NCBI GenBank assembly: GCA_024636985.1 | Contig: JAGXFY010000055.1 | Span: 16,874 to 80,873, forward strand | Origin: Petrocella sp024636985 | GTDB taxonomy: Bacteria > Bacillota > Clostridia > Lachnospirales > Vallitaleaceae | Direction of reading: 5' to 3' | Length of the DNA stretch: 64,000 nt | Part shown: piece by piece, positions 25,795 through 34,772 of the stretch | Layout: every line of letters starts with the position of its first letter | Numbering within the stretch: the first letter of the stretch is position 1 | Translations under genes and position numbers: made by a program | The notes under the pieces: model-generated | What the model saw: only the letters and a program-made list of their open reading frames with translations | Database searches by the model: none | Told to the model about the DNA's origin: nothing

Positions 25795-27123
25795 CTAATA
25801 TCTTGATGTGTACGTATCAACTTCCCAAGCATGTACTTGTTTTTGATAAGCATCCCATTCATAGCCTTTGGCCTTAATATAACTGTCATAGACATTACCA
25901 AGGGCCTCTTTTATAACTTGGTCCTTGGATAATTCGATAATTGCTTCCTTTAAATCACTGGGCAGTGTATCTTCTGACAATATGTTGGATATGGCTCTAA
26001 GTTGATCTGAATTCATCATTTCAGGTGGCATAATTTTATTATTGATACCATCAAGTCCAGCTTTTAGTATGACTGACAAACCTAAGTAGGGGTTGCATGA
26101 CGGATCTGGGCTCCTTAATTCCAGTAAGGCTTCTTCTCCTCTTACTGTGGGTATTCTAACCAAAGGACTAAGATTGGATGTTGACCAACCTATATGTACC
26201 GGTGCTTCAAAACCAGGCACCAAGCGCTTGTACGAGTTAACTGTAGGATTGGTTATTGCTGTTATGGCTTTTGAATGGGCAAGTAGACCACCCAGAAAAT
26301 AATATGCTGTTTGGGATAATTTTAATGGATCTTGCGCATCATAAAAAATATTTTTACCATTTTGATCCTTGAGCTTCATATTAATATGCATACCTGATCC
26401 GTTAATATGACTTAATGGTTTCGGCATAAAAGTGGCATGTAAACCGTGCTTTTGAGCAACAACCTTGACCACTAACTTAAAGGTGACGATTTGATCAGCC
26501 ATCGTGATGGCATCTGCCGACTCAAAGTCAATCTCATGTTGACCGGGTGCATCTTCATGATGACTTGCACGGATTTTGAAACCCATTTCCTCTAAAGTTA
26601 AAACCATATCTCTTCGAACATTCTCTCCCAAATCCATTGGCCCTAGATCAAAATAGCCTGCCTTATCATGGGTGATGGTTGTCGGATCACCATTTTCATC
26701 TGTTTGAAACAAAAAGAATTCAAACTCCGGTCTTACGTCAAAAGCATATCCCAGTGTTTCTGCCTCGGCAATCACATGCTTGAGTACACCTCTTGGGTCA
26801 TCGCCATAAGGTTCTCCTGTTGTTTTATAAATATCACAGATTAGTCTGGCCACCTTACTTTGATGGGTTCTCCAAGGAAAGCTTACAAATGTGTCCAAAT
26901 CCGGAATCAAATACATGTCTGATTCTTCCATCCTAACAAAACCGGATATGGATGAGCCATCGAACATGATCTCTCCATTCAATGCTTTGTCAAGTTGATC
27001 CACTGTGATTGCAACATTTTTTAATGCGCCTAAAATATCTACAAATTGTAAACGAATAAACTTAATATCTTCATCAGCTACTATTCTTTGGATGTCCGCT
27101 TTAGTATACTTTTTACCTTCCAC
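25795..27123 (-). CDS. glnA: Glutamine synthetase type I
   Basis: 442 residues, the GSI-alpha length of Gram-positive bacteria. Motifs: FDGSSISGF (N-terminal latch), PEFEFFLF (metal Glu), HEDAPGQHEIDF, MPKPLSHINGSGMHINM, GWSTSNLSPLVRIP and RSPDPSCNPYL. The usual adenylylation tyrosine region is not evident, as expected for feedback-inhibited GSI-alpha. The frame runs to an ATG at 27168, but that ATG lies inside the leader terminator; AGGAGG at about 27133-27138 points to the GTG at 27123. Followed after 50 bp by the ANTAR regulator gene. Confidence 0.95.
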   Translation of the reverse strand: MEGKKYTKADIQRIVADEDIKFIRLQFVDILGALKNVAITVDQLDKALNGEIMFDGSSISGFVRMEESDMYLIPDLDTFVSFPWRTHQSKVARLICDIYKTTGEPYGDDPRGVLKHVIAEAETLGYAFDVRPEFEFFLFQTDENGDPTTITHDKAGYFDLGPMDLGENVRRDMVLTLEEMGFKIRASHHEDAPGQHEIDFESADAITMADQIVTFKLVVKVVAQKHGLHATFMPKPLSHINGSGMHINMKLKDQNGKNIFYDAQDPLKLSQTAYYFLGGLLAHSKAITAITNPTVNSYKRLVPGFEAPVHIGWSTSNLSPLVRIPTVRGEEALLELRSPDPSCNPYLGLSVILKAGLDGINNKIMPPEMMNSDQLRAISNILSEDTLPSDLKEAIIELSKDQVIKEALGNVYDSYIKAKGYEWDAYQKQVHAWEVDTYTSRY

Positions 27124-27158
27124 CAGATACCGCCTCCTAGGTTTTAATTTGATTAGAA

Positions 27159-27204
27159 AAAGGCGCATCTATTGTGTTCTCCACTATAGAAACGCCTTTG
27201 TTTC
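27159..27204 (-). promoter_or_regulatory. glnA leader: AAAGGC hexaloop hairpin overlapping a terminator
   Basis: The transcript is predicted to begin at about 27204 with GAAAC-[AAAGGC]-GTTTC (27204-27189), the same hexaloop as in the glnN leader, with A1 and G4. AAAGGCG of this hairpin can pair instead with CGCCTTT at 27165-27159 to form a terminator with a T-tract and an inner CTAT/ATAG stem. The arrangement indicates antitermination by the ANTAR protein encoded next door. The first hairpin of a classical pair is missing. Confidence 0.6.
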
Positions 27205-27210
27205 ATATTT

Positions 27211-27239
27211 ATTATAAATTAATATTTTCTGTTAATCAA
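27211..27239 (-). promoter_or_regulatory. glnA promoter
   Basis: Minus-strand TTGATT (27234-27239), 17-bp spacer, TATAAT (27211-27216). It lies between glnA and the end of dapL and places the start of transcription at the antiterminator hairpin itself. Confidence 0.7.
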
Positions 27240-27253
27240 TCTAATGTTAACGG

Positions 27254-28489
27254 TCAAAAAATAAATTTCAAATCGGATAAACGTCTTTCTATTTCATGCA
27301 TGACTTTTTGTTCTTCAAATTCGTCTACTGCCAAGAAAGTAACAGAGAATCGTACAAAGTTTCCAGCATCATCCCATGGCACTGTCGAAATTGATTTTTC
27401 TTTGATTAAATACTGGGAAAAATCTTCTGCACTTTTGAACTTGGGTCCATTTTTAACGCCTTTTGGAATGGGTACATATAAATAGAAGGATCCTTTTGGT
27501 TTTGTTGCCTTAAGTCCAATCTTATTCAATGTAGCAACCAACATGTCATGTCGTCTTGAGTATTTTGCACATGTGTACTCCGTTATGCTTGGGTTCTCAA
27601 GAGCTGTTATTCCCGCTTTTTGAATCGCTTTGAACTGACCTGAATCGTTGTTATCCTTAACAGTTGCAAATGCATTAACCGCTTTGGCATTTCCTACTAC
27701 AAAAGCCATACGCCATCCTGTCATATTAAAAGCTTTAGACAAAGAATGTATCTCAATACCCACCTTTTTAGCTCCAGGCACACTCAAAAAACTTAAAGGC
27801 TTATTGCCGTCAAACATCAAAGCACCATAGGCTAGATCTGATACAACTAAAACATTGTTGCTTTTTGCAAACTCTACTACTTTTTTGTAAAAAGCTTTGG
27901 TTGCTGTAGCCCCAGTTGGGTTGTTAGGATAATTGAGGTATAAAAGTTTTGCTTTCTTTAATATATCTTTTGGAATTGCATCCAAATCCGGTAGAAATTT
28001 GTTTTCTGCTAACAAAGGCATATTATAAACATCGCCACCCAGCCACTTACTCATGGTACCCATTACCGGGTAACCGGGCACTGTCATAAGGGCAACATCG
28101 CCAGGATTAATAAATGCTTGAGCTACCATTGCAAGTGCAGGCTTAGAACCGATGGAATGGTTCACTTCTAAGGCAGCGTCAATTTTTACACCATAGATAT
28201 CTGCCATATACTTTGATGCTGCTTCTTTAAATTCAGATATACCATTATCAGCGTAATCTCGATTTTCCCATTTCTGAGCTTCTTCCATCAACCGTTCAAC
28301 AACTCTATAATCAGCCATTGCATCCGGTTCTCCTACACCCATGTCAATAATCTCGACATCCGGTCTTTCAGCCATAGCGGCCTTCTTCGCCCTCTTGATT
28401 TTTTCAAACTTATAAATTACCGTACTTTTTCCAAATTGATTGCCACCTATTCTTTCTGCAATCAAGTTTTGTACAAATTGTTCTGCCAT
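27254..28489 (-). CDS. dapL: LL-diaminopimelate aminotransferase
   Basis: 411 residues. PLP-dependent class I/II aminotransferase converting tetrahydrodipicolinate directly to LL-diaminopimelate, the short lysine/peptidoglycan route of clostridia, chlamydiae and plants. The PLP lysine lies in HSLSKAFNMTGWRMAF near residue 240; other motifs are DMGVGEPDAM and YLNYPNNPTGA. GGAGG precedes the ATG. It is transcribed 45 bp downstream of dapF, the next enzyme of the same pathway. Confidence 0.95.
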   Translation of the reverse strand: MAEQFVQNLIAERIGGNQFGKSTVIYKFEKIKRAKKAAMAERPDVEIIDMGVGEPDAMADYRVVERLMEEAQKWENRDYADNGISEFKEAASKYMADIYGVKIDAALEVNHSIGSKPALAMVAQAFINPGDVALMTVPGYPVMGTMSKWLGGDVYNMPLLAENKFLPDLDAIPKDILKKAKLLYLNYPNNPTGATATKAFYKKVVEFAKSNNVLVVSDLAYGALMFDGNKPLSFLSVPGAKKVGIEIHSLSKAFNMTGWRMAFVVGNAKAVNAFATVKDNNDSGQFKAIQKAGITALENPSITEYTCAKYSRRHDMLVATLNKIGLKATKPKGSFYLYVPIPKGVKNGPKFKSAEDFSQYLIKEKSISTVPWDDAGNFVRFSVTFLAVDEFEEQKVMHEIERRLSDLKFIF

Positions 28490-28534
28490 TATTTTCCTCC
28501 TTATTCATGCACTAAGTTAATAAAATGTGACGAC

Positions 28535-29362
28535 TTACCAAACGCCTTCAAAAACTGTTACAGCAGGTCCCGACATGAAAACATGATTGGTTCCTTCATC
28601 CCATTCGATGATTAATTGCCCGCCTATTAAGTCAACAGCAGCTTTTCTTTTTGTTTTTCCATTCAAAACGGCTGCAACTAAAGTTGCACATGCTCCAGTT
28701 CCACAAGCCAATGTTTCACCTGATCCTCGTTCCCATACGCGCATTTCTATGTTGTCTTCATCTTTAATCCTTGCAAACTCAACATTGATCTTCTGTGGAA
28801 ATTTTTCATGAACTTCCAGCTTTGGACCAAGTTCATGAACGTGACTGTCTGTTATTTCATCAACAAATGCCACAGCATGTGGATTACCCATAGATACACA
28901 AGTCAAAGCATATGCTTGATGGTCCACAACCACCAATTCACCTATAACCGGCTTTAACGTACTTACAACCGGTATTTTCTCTGCGGCTAGTATCGGCTCA
29001 CCCATATCAACTTTAGCATAGGTTACATGATCTTTTTCCACTGTTAGTTCTAGTTTTTTCATACCCGCTAATGTTTCAACAGTTACTACTTTAGATTCTG
29101 TCATCTTGTTGTCATATACGTATTTGCCTACGCACCTAATTGCGTTTCCGCACATCTCCGCTTCTGAACCGTCTGCGTTAAACATACGCATTCTAAAATC
29201 TGATGTATCCGAAGGTAGAATTAAAACAATACCATCTGATCCCACACCAAAATGCCGATCACTCATCTTAATGGCTAGCGATTCCGGATCACTTACATTT
29301 TCAATAAATCCATTAATATAAACATAGTCATTGCCACAACCATGCATCTTTGTAAATTTCAT
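28535..29362 (-). CDS. dapF: Diaminopimelate epimerase
   Basis: About 275 residues. Converts LL- to meso-diaminopimelate for lysine and cell-wall synthesis. The two catalytic cysteines are visible in EMCGNAIRCVG (residues about 70-80) and ACGTGACATL (near 215), and the start MKFTKMHGCGNDYVY is typical. The frame extends to 29419, but AGAGGTGA just before 29362 fixes the start there. First gene of dapF-dapL. Confidence 0.96.
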   Translation of the reverse strand: MKFTKMHGCGNDYVYINGFIENVSDPESLAIKMSDRHFGVGSDGIVLILPSDTSDFRMRMFNADGSEAEMCGNAIRCVGKYVYDNKMTESKVVTVETLAGMKKLELTVEKDHVTYAKVDMGEPILAAEKIPVVSTLKPVIGELVVVDHQAYALTCVSMGNPHAVAFVDEITDSHVHELGPKLEVHEKFPQKINVEFARIKDEDNIEMRVWERGSGETLACGTGACATLVAAVLNGKTKRKAAVDLIGGQLIIEWDEGTNHVFMSGPAVTVFEGVW

Positions 29363-29766
29363 TTTATCACCTCTTGATTTAGTGGTACTAATTAAAACTA
29401 CTATTTTACCAGTATACAATAAAAATTATGATTATGCAACATCGTTCACACAGCTTCATTATAACCGATTGTACCAAAAGAATATCCTTAATACAATACT
29501 ATTTAATAGAGAATCCTATATCTTATTAAGTGTCAAAGACCCGAGTTACTCTATTTTTAGTTATATAGAAAAACACATACCTAAGCGAATGACTTCCTAT
29601 TTATATGAGGCATTCAAATCAAACGTATTTACTCGGTTCTTCCCTAGTAAGAAAATAATTTAAATTTACTATTGTTTTTTGCAATAAAACATATCGTTCA
29701 ATGATCGCTATGGTGTAAATATTGCAGCAAATACCAATTTCTTTGAATATTTTCGAAGTAATTACC
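29363..29766. other. Long unassigned intergenic stretch
   Basis: About 400 AT-rich bases between divergent dapF and oppA. No convincing gene is present. Two plus-strand open segments (about 29469-29660 and 29728-29820) could be eroded coding DNA; the second ends in a translated segment VIIINTDNGV that faintly recalls the DNG block of DDE integrase-type transposases. I consider this weak. Confidence 0.25.
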
Positions 29767-29794
29767 TTGACAATTATAAGTTAAAGGTTATAAT
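29767..29794 (+). promoter_or_regulatory. Promoter of the oppABCDF operon
   Basis: TTGACA (29767-29772), 16-bp spacer, TATAAT (29789-29794). The leader is about 140 nt and holds an imperfect stem (GTTCCTTCGT with ACGAAGAAC) followed by a run of eight T residues at about 29908-29915, which may attenuate transcription. Confidence 0.75.
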
Positions 29795-29941
29795 TATAAA
29801 CACAGACAATGGAGTCTAATAGTTCTATCAACTTGTTCCTTCGTATTTTTCTGATGGTTATAGAAGATTATAACGAAGAACAGGACATAGCGTCATATTA
29901 AGATTCTTTTTTTTGCACACAAATATTAGGAGGGCATTTAA

Positions 29942-31603
29942 ATGAAAAATTCAAAAAAAATCTTCGCATTATTACTAACATTGTTGCTTATTGTTGGCAT
30001 GACAGCTTGCTCAGGCGACAATAAAGAAACAACGGATACAACAACGGATACGGCGACAGACACTAGTGCCGAACCAAAGATTCTTAAAGTTCAAGTGGAT
30101 GTTGAAGTTGCATCCATGGATCCACAGATAGCTACAGATGGTACCTCTTTTGAAGTTATGGGTACGATGGTTGAAGGACTTTACTCTGTTGACGCAGCTG
30201 GAACTCCAATACTAGCTATAGCAGAGAGTGTTGATAAAAGTGAAGATGGTCTTACTTATACTTTTACTTTAAGAGACGCAATGTGGTCCAATGGCACACC
30301 CGTTACCGCTAATGACTTTGTATTTGCTTGGAAACGACTTGTCGATCCAGCAACTGCAAGTGAATATTCCTTCATTGCCGATATTGCTGGTTTTAAAAAT
30401 GCTTCAGCAATTATTGCCGGTGAAAAAGGCGTTGACGAACTTGGTGTGACTGCAAAAGATGACAAAACCTTAGTGGTTGAGTTAGCTTTCCCAGTATCAT
30501 ACTTCGAGTCCTTAATGTCATTTAATTCATTCTTCCCAGTAAACGAAGCGTTCTTCACTGAAAAAGGTGATTTATTTGGTACCTCACCTGATACATTATT
30601 AGCAAATGGACCTTTCAAAATGTCTTCTTACGAGCCAGCTGCTACGACTATTGAATTAGTTAAGAACCCTGATTATTGGGATGCTGACGCAATTAATATT
30701 GACGGAATTGAATACCAAGTCATCAAAGAAGCACAACAGACTATGCTTGCTTATCAAAATGGTGATTTAGATATCGCAACCCTTGCTGGTGAACAAGTTG
30801 AACAATTCAAGGCAGACCCTGAGTTCAACAATGTTGTGGCTGGTTACCTATGGTATATTTCTCCTAACCTAACTGTTCCAGGCCTTGAGAATGTAAATCT
30901 TCGTAAAGCGATTGCCTTATCTTATGATAAATCAGCTATTGCTAACAACATTCTAAAAGACGGTTCAATCGTTGCCAACTTCGCAGTACCTACTTTACTT
31001 GCGACTGGACCTGATGGAAAAGATTACCGTGAAACTGCTGGTACTTATTACGAAACTGATAAGGCAAAAGCTAAAGAATTTTTTGAAATGGCAAAAACAG
31101 AATTATCTCAAGACACTTTCACCTATACTTTGATTGTTGAAGATACCGAATCCGCTCAAAACGTGGCACAGTTTATTCAATCAGAAGTACAAACCAATCT
31201 TCCTGGTGTAACAATTACGATTGAAACAATGCCTAAGAAAAACCGAGTTGAAAGAATGCAAAGTGGTGAGTTTGAACTTGGCTTAACAAGATGGGGACCC
31301 GATTATGCTGATCCTATGACTTACCTTGATATGTGGACAACAGGAAGCCCAAATAACTATGGTTTCTGGTCAAACCCTGAATATGATGCTATCATTCAGT
31401 CCGCAAAAGACGGTGATTTATCTCTTGACTTAGTAGCACGTTGGGAAGCACTAAAAGACGCTGAAGCTATTGTAATGGACGAAGCAGTTATTCTTCCCGT
31501 CTACCAAAAAGGTAATGCTGTCATGATAAAGAGTGCTGTTGATGGTGTTGAATTCCACTCAGTGGGCATTAACCGAATCTACAAAAACGTTACAAAAAAC
31601 TAA
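29942..31603 (+). CDS. oppA: Oligopeptide ABC transporter substrate-binding lipoprotein
   Basis: 553 residues, usual for OppA/DppA (SBP_bac_5 family). The lipoprotein signal peptide is residues 1-22 with lipobox GMTAC (lipidated Cys23), followed by a Thr/Asp-rich linker. Family features are MDPQIATDGTSFEVMGTMVEGLY, TFTLRDAMWSNGTPVTANDF and RWGPDYADP. It captures peptides at the outer membrane face and hands them to OppBC. AGGAGGGC precedes the ATG. It is separated from the permease genes by 83 bp containing a stable hairpin, which would allow more binding protein than permease. Confidence 0.92.
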   Translation: MKNSKKIFALLLTLLLIVGMTACSGDNKETTDTTTDTATDTSAEPKILKVQVDVEVASMDPQIATDGTSFEVMGTMVEGLYSVDAAGTPILAIAESVDKSEDGLTYTFTLRDAMWSNGTPVTANDFVFAWKRLVDPATASEYSFIADIAGFKNASAIIAGEKGVDELGVTAKDDKTLVVELAFPVSYFESLMSFNSFFPVNEAFFTEKGDLFGTSPDTLLANGPFKMSSYEPAATTIELVKNPDYWDADAINIDGIEYQVIKEAQQTMLAYQNGDLDIATLAGEQVEQFKADPEFNNVVAGYLWYISPNLTVPGLENVNLRKAIALSYDKSAIANNILKDGSIVANFAVPTLLATGPDGKDYRETAGTYYETDKAKAKEFFEMAKTELSQDTFTYTLIVEDTESAQNVAQFIQSEVQTNLPGVTITIETMPKKNRVERMQSGEFELGLTRWGPDYADPMTYLDMWTTGSPNNYGFWSNPEYDAIIQSAKDGDLSLDLVARWEALKDAEAIVMDEAVILPVYQKGNAVMIKSAVDGVEFHSVGINRIYKNVTKN

Positions 31604-31638
31604 TCTATACTTTTAAATGTATCGTAAAGTAATTATGA

Positions 31639-31667
31639 TAACAGTGGTTAGATCATAACCACTGTTA
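31639..31667 (+). terminator. Intra-operon hairpin after oppA
   Basis: A 12-bp perfect stem TAACAGTGGTTA (31639-31650; complement 31656-31667) followed by ATCTTTTGTTT. It probably stabilises the oppA message or reduces read-through into oppB. Confidence 0.65.
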
Positions 31668-31692
31668 ATCTTTTGTTTAAGGAGTCATGCTC

Positions 31693-32634
31693 ATGAAGAA
31701 GTATTTGTTAAAAAGAATTATTATCTCTTTCGTCACCTTATTAGCAATTTTGCTGATCCTTTTTTTGATGTTAGAGTTCATGCCAGGTTCTCCATTTAAT
31801 GATGAAAAACTAACTGAAGCACAGATCGCATTGTTGAATGCTAAATATGGATTAGATCAACCTATGTTTATTAGGTTTTTTAATTATGTAAAGAATATGT
31901 TGACTGGGGATTTTGGTGTATCTTACACCATATCCAAAAATACACCTATCTCTACCCTTTTATTGTCACGACTTCCTATATCCCTAAAAATAGGTGGCCA
32001 AGCTGTACTTTTAGGTACTATCATTGGCTTAATCTTAGGCATCATCGCTGCTCTAAAGCATAATACCATTTGGGATACCTTGACAACGGTTATTTCTGTC
32101 ATCGGTGTCAGTTTACCTTCTTATGTTTTTGCATTAGCGCTTGCCTATACTTTAGGTTACAAATTACAAATGTTTCCTTTACTCTATTCTAGTAAAGCGC
32201 CTTTTGAGTCGTCGGTCTTACCTACAATTTCCCTATGCATGTTCACCATAGCTTCTATCGCCAGATTCACACGTACAGAGATGATCGAGGTCATGGGTTC
32301 TGATTATATACAGTTAGCTGAGAGCAAAGGTATCAGTGGTGTCCATTTGATTCTAAGACATCAACTTAGAAATGCCCTTATTCCAATCATTACTGTTCTC
32401 GCACCACTCATTGTGGGGCTGATGACAGGGAGCCTTGTTATTGAAAAGATTTTTTCAATTCCTGGTATTGGTAGCCTTTTAGTTACTGCCATTCAATCCA
32501 ATGATTATAATGTCATCATCGCATTGGCTTTTATCTATAGTGCCATGTATATTGGAATTATGTTGATTGTCGATATCTTATACGGCATTATCGACCCACG
32601 TATACGTCTAGCAAAGGAGGTAAGTCATGAATAA
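31693..32634 (+). CDS. oppB: Oligopeptide ABC transporter permease OppB
   Basis: 313 residues, six predicted membrane spans, with the EAA-loop segment YIQLAESKGISGVHLILRHQLRNAL that docks with the ATPases. An ATG at 31687 is also in frame, but its distance to AAGGAG is only 2 nt; the second ATG (31693) is spaced correctly. It overlaps oppC by 8 bp, suggesting coupled translation. Confidence 0.9.
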   Translation: MKKYLLKRIIISFVTLLAILLILFLMLEFMPGSPFNDEKLTEAQIALLNAKYGLDQPMFIRFFNYVKNMLTGDFGVSYTISKNTPISTLLLSRLPISLKIGGQAVLLGTIIGLILGIIAALKHNTIWDTLTTVISVIGVSLPSYVFALALAYTLGYKLQMFPLLYSSKAPFESSVLPTISLCMFTIASIARFTRTEMIEVMGSDYIQLAESKGISGVHLILRHQLRNALIPIITVLAPLIVGLMTGSLVIEKIFSIPGIGSLLVTAIQSNDYNVIIALAFIYSAMYIGIMLIVDILYGIIDPRIRLAKEVSHE

Positions 32635-33691
32635 TGATATAAGTCGTGAAACATTCATTTTCGAAAAAAATGATTTCGAATTTATTGGTGAAGAAAATAT
32701 CTCTCAGATAGATGAAACTTATGCCAGTCAATCCTATTGGAAAGATGTTGCTATGAGATTTGTAAAGAATAAAGGTGCTGTCTTTGGTCTCGTATGTATC
32801 ATCATCATCATTGTGATGGCCATTATCGGTCTTGACTTGAACGATAGCGATTTTGATACTCAGATTATTACCCATCAAAATTTACCACCTCGTGTACCTG
32901 TTATTGAAAAGCTCGGCATTCTAGATGGAAGTGAAAAGCTCAATACCTCAACTGGCGTCTTGGATCAAAATAAATATATTGCCACTGATGGTAGTACTAC
33001 TGGTTTGGAAGATACCTACTATTGGTTTGGTACAGATGTTTTAGGACGGGATATTTTTACCCGAACTTGGATGGGGACACGGATTTCTTTATATATCTCT
33101 TTGGTTGCCGTACTCATTGATATGCTATTTGGTCTTAGTTATGGCCTCATCTCTGGTTACTACGGCGGGAAAATCGATAATGCCATGCAACGCTTTGCAG
33201 AAATACTCAATGGGATTCCAAACCTCGTCGTCGTAACCTTATTGATTATTGTCCTTAGGCCTGGTCTTGTTACCATAACCTTCTCTCTCATGATTACTGG
33301 GTGGATAGGTATGAGTCGAATTGCCAGAGCCCAGATGTTAAAGCTTAAAGAACAGGAATTTGTGTTAGCATCTAGAACCCTTGGGGCTAAGAACTTCTTC
33401 ATTATTTTCCGTGAGATTCTTCCTAATATCTTTGGACAAATCATCACGACCACTATGTTTTCAATTCCAAATGCCATATTTACAGAGGCATTTTTAGCTT
33501 TCATAGGTTTAGGGGTTCCAGCTCCAATGGCTTCACTAGGCTTACTCATCAGTGATGCTTTCAAATCATTTACCACGCACCCCTACATGATTATTCCACC
33601 TATTGTTGTTCTAGGCTTACTCATGTTAAGTTTTAATATGTTAGCAGACGGCATTCGAGATGCTTTTGACCCTAAAATGAAAGAAATGTAA
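32627..33691 (+). CDS. oppC: Oligopeptide ABC transporter permease OppC
   Basis: 354 residues, six spans, with a long loop after the first span (about 70-130), the GTDVLGRDIFTRTWMGTRIS motif typical of OppC, and an EAA loop LASRTLGAKNFFIIFREILP. AAGGAGG lies inside the end of oppB. Forms the membrane pore with OppB. Confidence 0.9.
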   Translation: MNNDISRETFIFEKNDFEFIGEENISQIDETYASQSYWKDVAMRFVKNKGAVFGLVCIIIIIVMAIIGLDLNDSDFDTQIITHQNLPPRVPVIEKLGILDGSEKLNTSTGVLDQNKYIATDGSTTGLEDTYYWFGTDVLGRDIFTRTWMGTRISLYISLVAVLIDMLFGLSYGLISGYYGGKIDNAMQRFAEILNGIPNLVVVTLLIIVLRPGLVTITFSLMITGWIGMSRIARAQMLKLKEQEFVLASRTLGAKNFFIIFREILPNIFGQIITTTMFSIPNAIFTEAFLAFIGLGVPAPMASLGLLISDAFKSFTTHPYMIIPPIVVLGLLMLSFNMLADGIRDAFDPKMKEM

Positions 33692-33703
33692 GGAGGTATT
33701 AGA

Positions 33704-34771
33704 ATGAAATCAGAAAAAATCTTATCTATTCGAGATTTATCCATATCTTTTAAAACCGCTTTAGGGTCAGTTGATGCCATAAGAGGTGTCGAACTTGATT
33801 TACATAAAGGGGAAACCTTAGCTATTGTTGGCGAAAGTGGTAGTGGTAAATCTGTCACCATGAAAGCGGTTATGGGTATACTAAGCGGTAACGGTGTTAT
33901 TAATTCTGGTACCATAGATTTTACTTATCATCGTGATAAAGAAAAAATCGACGTGGACATACTGAAGTTATCGAAAAAGCATATGCGACGACATATTAAT
34001 GGTAAGCATATTGCAATGATATTCCAAGATCCCATGACATCCTTAAACCCTACCATGAATATTGGTGCTCAGATAATGGAAGGTATGATATGGCACAAGC
34101 GCGCTAATAAAAAAGAGGCACACAAAAGAGCTATAGAACTATTAGAACTTGTTGGTATTAATGATGCATCTAAGCGAATGAAGAATTATCCTCATCAACT
34201 ATCCGGAGGTATGCGCCAAAGAGTTGTTATCGCTATCGCTCTTGCCTGTAATCCTGACCTCCTCATATGTGATGAACCAACAACAGCCCTTGATGTCACC
34301 ATACAAGCTAAAATTCTTGAATTGATCAAAGACATTCAGAAGAAAATGAATATATCGGTTATTTATATCACTCATGACCTTGGCGTTGTAGCAAAAGTCG
34401 CTGATTACGTAGCCGTAATGTATGCTGGTAAGATTGTTGAAAAAGGTACAGTCGAAGAAATCTTTTATGAACCCAAACACCCTTATACATGGGGACTATT
34501 ATCAGCAATGCCTGACCTTGATACAACCGATGATCAACTCTATACGATTCCTGGATCACCCCCAAATCTTAGTCACAATGTTGAAGGTGATGCCTTTGCG
34601 GTTCGAAATATTTATGCCTTACAAATCGATCATAGGTTAGAACCACCTATGTTCCAAGTGTCTGATACACATTTTGCAGCAACATGGTTGTTACATGATG
34701 AATCACCAAAAGTAAACATGCCTAAAGAATTAAGTGAGCGGATTCAACGTATGCTGAAGGAGGCTAAATAA
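33704..34771 (+). CDS. oppD: Oligopeptide ABC transporter ATPase OppD, lacking the iron-sulfur cysteines
   Basis: 355 residues. Walker A GESGSGKS, signature LSGGMRQR, Walker B LLICDEPTTALD and the H-loop THDLG are intact, so ATP hydrolysis should be normal. The C-terminal oligopeptide region, which in most OppD/DppD proteins holds four cysteines for a 4Fe-4S cluster (pattern RCxxA...C...C), reads FAVRNIYALQIDHRLEPPMF and FAATWL, with none of the Cys conserved. TAAGGAGG precedes the ATG. Confidence 0.92.
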   Translation: MKSEKILSIRDLSISFKTALGSVDAIRGVELDLHKGETLAIVGESGSGKSVTMKAVMGILSGNGVINSGTIDFTYHRDKEKIDVDILKLSKKHMRRHINGKHIAMIFQDPMTSLNPTMNIGAQIMEGMIWHKRANKKEAHKRAIELLELVGINDASKRMKNYPHQLSGGMRQRVVIAIALACNPDLLICDEPTTALDVTIQAKILELIKDIQKKMNISVIYITHDLGVVAKVADYVAVMYAGKIVEKGTVEEIFYEPKHPYTWGLLSAMPDLDTTDDQLYTIPGSPPNLSHNVEGDAFAVRNIYALQIDHRLEPPMFQVSDTHFAATWLLHDESPKVNMPKELSERIQRMLKEAK

Positions 34772-34772
34772 T

